A stretch of 64,000 nucleotides of DNA from Beverwykella pulmonaria (taxonomy: Eukaryota > Ascomycota > Dothideomycetes > Pleosporales > Melanommataceae). The position numbers were made by a program, and so were the translations under genes. How positions within the stretch are numbered: position 1 is the stretch's first letter; every line of letters begins with the position of its first letter. Below the pieces are notes generated by a model, which ran no database searches, had not been told where the DNA came from, and worked only from the letters and a program-made list of their open reading frames with translations. The stretch spans positions 1,175,197-1,239,196 of the forward strand of contig BCHH01000006.1 of NCBI GenBank assembly GCA_001599595.1. The letters are read 5' to 3'. Of this stretch, positions 60,109-64,000 are shown one piece after another.

Positions 60109-60116
60109 GTGGCAGC
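60109..60116. repeat. Target-site duplication, right (8 bp)
   Basis: GTGGCAGC, identical to 55971-55978. Confidence 0.95.
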
Positions 60117-61006
60117 AGTACTTGTATAATGGAAGTCCGGGACTCGCGGTGCCAAAAACGGAGCGTATTTTTCTCAACGATGATGTGTTTGAGGGCGATG
60201 ATTCTAGGGATGGGAGGGAGGTGGTGAGGCAGCAGCATGTACCATGGGGCGCGCTAGGGATTGTGAAGATGCACACGGAGAGGCTGAGGGAGGCAGTGAG
60301 GAAGTTAGTCGATGTACGTACAACTTAACCTACCTATTCCTAGGCAGTTTGCGAACAGATATTAAAAAAGGATAGGATGATGAAGACCGCGCCGAAGATG
60401 AGATCGTGTCGGACTTCGACCAACATGTACTTCGACCACCCTCTCCCTGTAAATTCGCCACTAACCGCGCATAGGCTCTTAAAATCGGTGAAACATTCTC
60501 CTACACCTCTCTTACGGGCCGACATACTACCGTGCAACAAGTACATCCCTCTCCCCTCCCCCTTAATGATCCGAACTGACCAGTAGTCGAGATGCATCCC
60601 ACGCCGCACTCTACGAACATACCAAGCCACCGGACAGGTTTCGCCGACCCAGCGGAGATCGTGCGCAGACCAGAATTGTATCTCTTGGACGAATGCGTTG
60701 GTGCGTATCCCTCTCTTTTCTGCTCTTCTTCTCTTTCTGAAATTTCTATTTGTGATACGGATTGGGATCCGGACTGGGACTGATAGGATTGGGATAGGTA
60801 ATCACCGAGGCATAGCGCCGTTCGAGCATCCGCGCGGGAATGAAGTGTTCCATGTGTGGACTGTGACGACGCGGCGCGGGGAGACCGGGAACGGGAACGG
60901 GAACGGCAAGGTAGAAGCTACTACCTCGATCGACTTTGGAAATATGTTCGATAATTGGAAATTGAGGGATGGGGGCGGAGTCCCACTGAGAGTCGATGTG
61001 AAGTGA

Positions 61007-61521
61007 TTAAACTTCAAGCTTGCATTTATTGGGGGGCATGGAGAACAAACAATACCAATGCCTTATTCTTAATGAATGAAAATATGAGCGCGAGGTATCA
61101 TCATATCCAAAGTCAATTGATAAGATTCTGCAATAGTGTTTACTCTTCGTTCATAATCTACAAATGAATCTGTTCCATGCTTTCGTTCCTCTGGCCTCAC
61201 ACTAGGTATAGATAATTGTACATCCAATCCAATCTTTACTTCTCATTTCGTACTACCATGAATATTGAGCGTGAATCCAATAGAGCCCATACGCCAAAAC
61301 CACATCTCGCACGTGGTTGAATCACGTCGTGGATAATGCAATGAGACTAACGCCGCCGCTGAACACTCAAGCCTATTCTCCCGAAAATGCTGATATAATA
61401 AGAAAACGGGTTCATGAAAAAAGGGTAGCTGCGCTAAAATATGAAAATGTCGTCGATTGTGTGATGGTGGTACTCGTCCTCAACACGCGGGAATCACTGG
61501 AAAACACGTCGTGATGAAGTA
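61007..61521. other. Intergenic between converging genes
   Basis: About 515 AT-rich bases between the split gene and the Mediator gene, which converge here. Only short frames are present. Confidence 0.6.
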
Positions 61522-64000
61522 TCAGACCTTCCTCGCCCCAAAGAGACTAAGACTAATCGCTGTTTCATTTCCCGCCGGATTCCCTCCGCTCTCAGGCAGT
61601 ATCTCCCATCTGTGCAGCGAGAACGGCACAGGCCTCATCTCTAGCTTCTCTTGTTTAACTGGAACAACTTTAGCTGTTGGGATGTTCTGTGGTGAAGATG
61701 CAGTTTGCCGCTGTTGTTGTACTGGAGAAGGCTGTGTAGCTCGCATTTGCGCAACACCTTGCATGTGTTGCATATGCTGTAATTGCTGGAGTTGGGTTTG
61801 CTGGGTTTGTGCGGGGGCGGAAGACATGCGTTGGAATTGTGGGGGGATTTTGTTGTGCTGCGGATGTTGGGGATATTGAGGATAGACGCGACCATGCGCC
61901 TGACCTTGCAGCAGCTGTTGTTGGTGCTGCTGCTGGCTCAGCGACCGTTGCAAGGACGCTGGGCTGGGTGTTTGAAATTGTTGATATTGTTGTGGAGACT
62001 GACTTTGATTGGAATGCTGCGGTTGGGGCTGGGTCGAGGAGGTAGATTGTGAAGTGGCGGGGGGAGTAATCGGTTTGGTGAGGATGAGCCAGCCGTCCGG
62101 AGGAGAAATGGTACCGAAAATAAATGCGCAACGAGCGTCACTCGACTTGGAGGCATCAAGTTTGGCAAGGTGGGTACGAACTTCATCAGAAACAGAGTCC
62201 GAGAGGAGTATCGCCACATCAAAGACGTATTGGGCAGTCGCAGGGACAACCCCCAGAGCGGGATGTGTGAGAAGGGATTTGAGGCACCACAGAAGAGCAG
62301 CCTGCTGTTGATTTCCAGCTTTATGCGATAGCACTGAGCTGTGAACGACGGCGAGGTGGAGGAGTGCATCGAGCCTGATTCTAATTAGCACTTGGACCGA
62401 AGCGTGGTAAAAGGGCACTGACCATGGCCAAAGTTGTGAGAGCGGAAGCGTCTTGTTTGTTTGATCTGTAGGGCCAAATTTGCCCAATGCCTCTGTCATG
62501 CCTTTGAGCCGGTCAATAAGTGCCCCAAAAGCAAAGGATTGGCCATCCTTCAGTGCTTCAGTAGCAGTAAAGTCGATGACTGTCAAGTATTTTCGAACAA
62601 ACGCCTGGTCGTCTCTACCTAAGTGGTCGAACTCAGCTACATATGGCGCACAGAGAAAGGCAGAGGCGTTGAACAGTTCGCGTTCTGCATGCTCTCGTAT
62701 CTAAACAAATGAGTGACCGAATTGTAACATTAGAGGGCACAGCATCATACCTTGCTTGTTAGGTCCGCTTCAAGCCCAGCAATCAGGTTACACCACGATG
62801 ACTGATCTCTCTCCACAGCAGTCTTCACAGCTTGAAGAAGGGCCGATGAGATAGTCTCCGGGGAGGTATCAGCCGAGGCCACATCCACAGAGAAGATTTG
62901 CCGGATCTCAAGTTGGCAAAACGGAAGCGATAACTCATTGGCTGAATCAACTATAGTGGCGATCTGTTGCTCTAAGCTCTTCTGAGAGAAATCTGCGATA
63001 TGGGTAAGCAATGCGGCCCCAACTACAAGAAGTTCACTGGAACGGCATACCTGAATGATGAACTGGATCCAGAAGTCCGTCAAGAAGAGACTTGATGTGA
63101 GAGCGTACTTCCGGCGAGTTGTTTTGCATCCCAACACCGATCGATGTTGACAGTAGCTGAATATCGTGGATGGCGAAATGTCTCGCCACAGTCAGAAGTG
63201 GCTTGCTCAACAACATAGCAGTGACCTGTGCTTGCACTGATGACGATTGTTGAGTGGACCCTAATTCGATCATCTTATGGATAGCTTCAAGAATTCGTCC
63301 CTCTGGGTCATGGCAAAGCTTTTGTTGTGCGAGTCGATATCGATAGGCATCCTGAGGCTGACAAAGGTGGTTGAGATGCTCCGAGGGAAGCAAGATGTCC
63401 AAACTTGCTACTGATATTCTCAGAGCTTCTTCTACACTGCTTGCAGCTCGTTTGCTGATGGATAGTTTTACAATGTCCAGAACCTTAGATAGCAGCATGC
63501 AACCGGAAGCAACCAAAGGGGGGAGTGCGGCAGATATGAGTCGTACCTGATTGCTCATGAATAGTGACATCAACCATTCGGTCAAGATTCCGTCAAAAGT
63601 ACTCTCATCGAAGCCACGCAGGCGATAGAACCAGACTGGGTAATTATCGAAATGATGCGAGGCTTTGTTGATCTGGTCTTCCAGGTTTTGGGTTATTTTA
63701 CCGAAAAGCCGAGTCATGATTTGTCGATCCATACTAGTACCGCTCGAGAGAATGCGATCGATCTCTTCCTCAGTATCCATAGCCGTGTTGACAGCCTCGA
63801 CCATGTTGTCGGAAGCTGGGGAGCAAGCAGCTAAAGAGTTCTTCTGCTCGTAACGGCTCAGATCATAGGCTAGCAACTGTATAAGTTGAGCATCTGCTCG
63901 GGCTATACGAGCAAGATCGGTGAGGCTGAGGATGAAGTCCCGTTCAGGAAATCGCACCGTCCTGATCGCGGCATACCTCATCGAGACTTTCATAAAGAGT
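61522..64000 (-). CDS. MED12: Mediator subunit 12 (SRB8), C-terminal part (5' end outside window)
   Basis: Minus-strand exons run from beyond 64000 to 63051, then 62992-62751, then 62700-61522, covering roughly the last 790 residues. Family-like segments are FPERDFILSLTDLARIARAD, SLAACSPASDNM, ILSSGTSMDRQIMTRLFGKI, then SLEQQIATIVDSANELSLPF formed across the first visible intron, and the very C-terminal ETAISLSLFGARK. A 120-residue Gln/Pro/Ser-rich tract (61740-62050) is probably disordered and typical of this subunit. MED12 belongs to the CDK8 kinase module that detaches from core Mediator to regulate transcription. A 48-base stretch (62375-62422) has splice-like ends but also stays open in frame; because it reads as a continuous amphipathic helix I left it as coding. 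Confidence 0.8.

Larger units (their letters stand above)
55359..61006 (+). pseudogene. Uncharacterised fungal gene split by the hAT insertion
   Basis: Exon 1 is 55359-55539; exon 2 starts at 55598 and is cut at 55978 by the transposon. The same codon frame resumes at 60117 (C|AG TAC) and continues to 60313, with probable later exons at 60376-60426, 60475-60540, 60592-60700 and 60810-61006. The two sides fit with one copy of the 8-bp duplication, so this is one gene of about 393 codons before insertion. I do not recognise the product: no signal peptide, no membrane helix, no known catalytic motif; an aromatic-rich N-terminal half (LPHQFWDPIQPY) and an acidic centre. The rest shows no obvious damage, so the insertion may be recent or this allele may be strain-specific. 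The exon starting at 60592 is uncertain because two frames look codon-like there. Confidence 0.75.

Noticed and set aside
61641..62131. Other-frame ORFs over the Gln-rich part of MED12
   Set aside because: Simple-sequence shadows of CAG/CAA repeats.

Overview
The window is nuclear DNA of a filamentous ascomycete. The coding genes carry short (about 36-206 bp) GT-AG introns, and the gene set is typically Pezizomycotina: palI/RIM9, a Zn2Cys6 regulator, ATG29, ELP6, an RdRP relic and a RIP-mutated hAT transposon. Protein style suggests Dothideomycetes, but that is an inference from remembered family resemblance. There are 17 apparently intact or edge-truncated protein genes, one host gene split by a transposon, one silencing-type RdRP pseudogene and one dead transposase. 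I saw no tRNA, rRNA or CRISPR.

Layout. 1-8 kb: end of a Sos7-like kinetochore gene, a cytochrome b561-domain membrane protein with a long Arg/Ser-rich tail, and a Zn2Cys6 transcription factor. 8.1-14.5 kb: a gene-poor stretch with small repeats. 14.5-21.6 kb: an F-box protein, a PHO84-type phosphate transporter, ribosomal protein eL37 and Elongator subunit ELP6. 21.6-28.1 kb: a repeat island holding a decayed RNA-dependent RNA polymerase, fragments of dispersed repeats and a small intronless RRM protein. 28.1-55.1 kb: dense housekeeping DNA with a large coiled-coil protein, D-lactate dehydrogenase, aspartate-semialdehyde dehydrogenase (HOM2), ribosomal protein eS4, palI, an NVJ2/TEX2-type SMP lipid-transfer protein, a SUR7-family membrane protein, RAVE subunit ROGDI/RAV2, siroheme synthase-type MET1, SAICAR synthetase (ADE1) and ATG29. 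55.4-61.0 kb: an unrecognised gene whose coding sequence is split by a 4,130-bp hAT transposon. 61.5-64 kb: the C-terminal part of Mediator subunit MED12/SRB8, running off the window.

The genes do not form one pathway or a secondary-metabolite cluster. Loose links are sulfate/methionine supply (HOM2 and MET1), membrane and pH biology (palI and the SUR7-like protein), organelle acidification (ROGDI) and autophagy (ATG29).

The strongest signals are the hAT insertion and its decay. The element has near-identical 20-bp terminal inverted repeats and a perfect 8-bp target duplication inside a codon-level-continuous host exon. Its transposase keeps one open frame for 2.6 kb except for about 20 stops, all TAA or TAG, as expected from RIP. 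Also notable are a broken RdRP gene and three GC-AG introns sharing the donor GCATGT in three unrelated genes. I did not find a convincing undescribed multi-gene system. Exon structures were worked out by hand from splice signals, frame continuity and family resemblance; no search was run.
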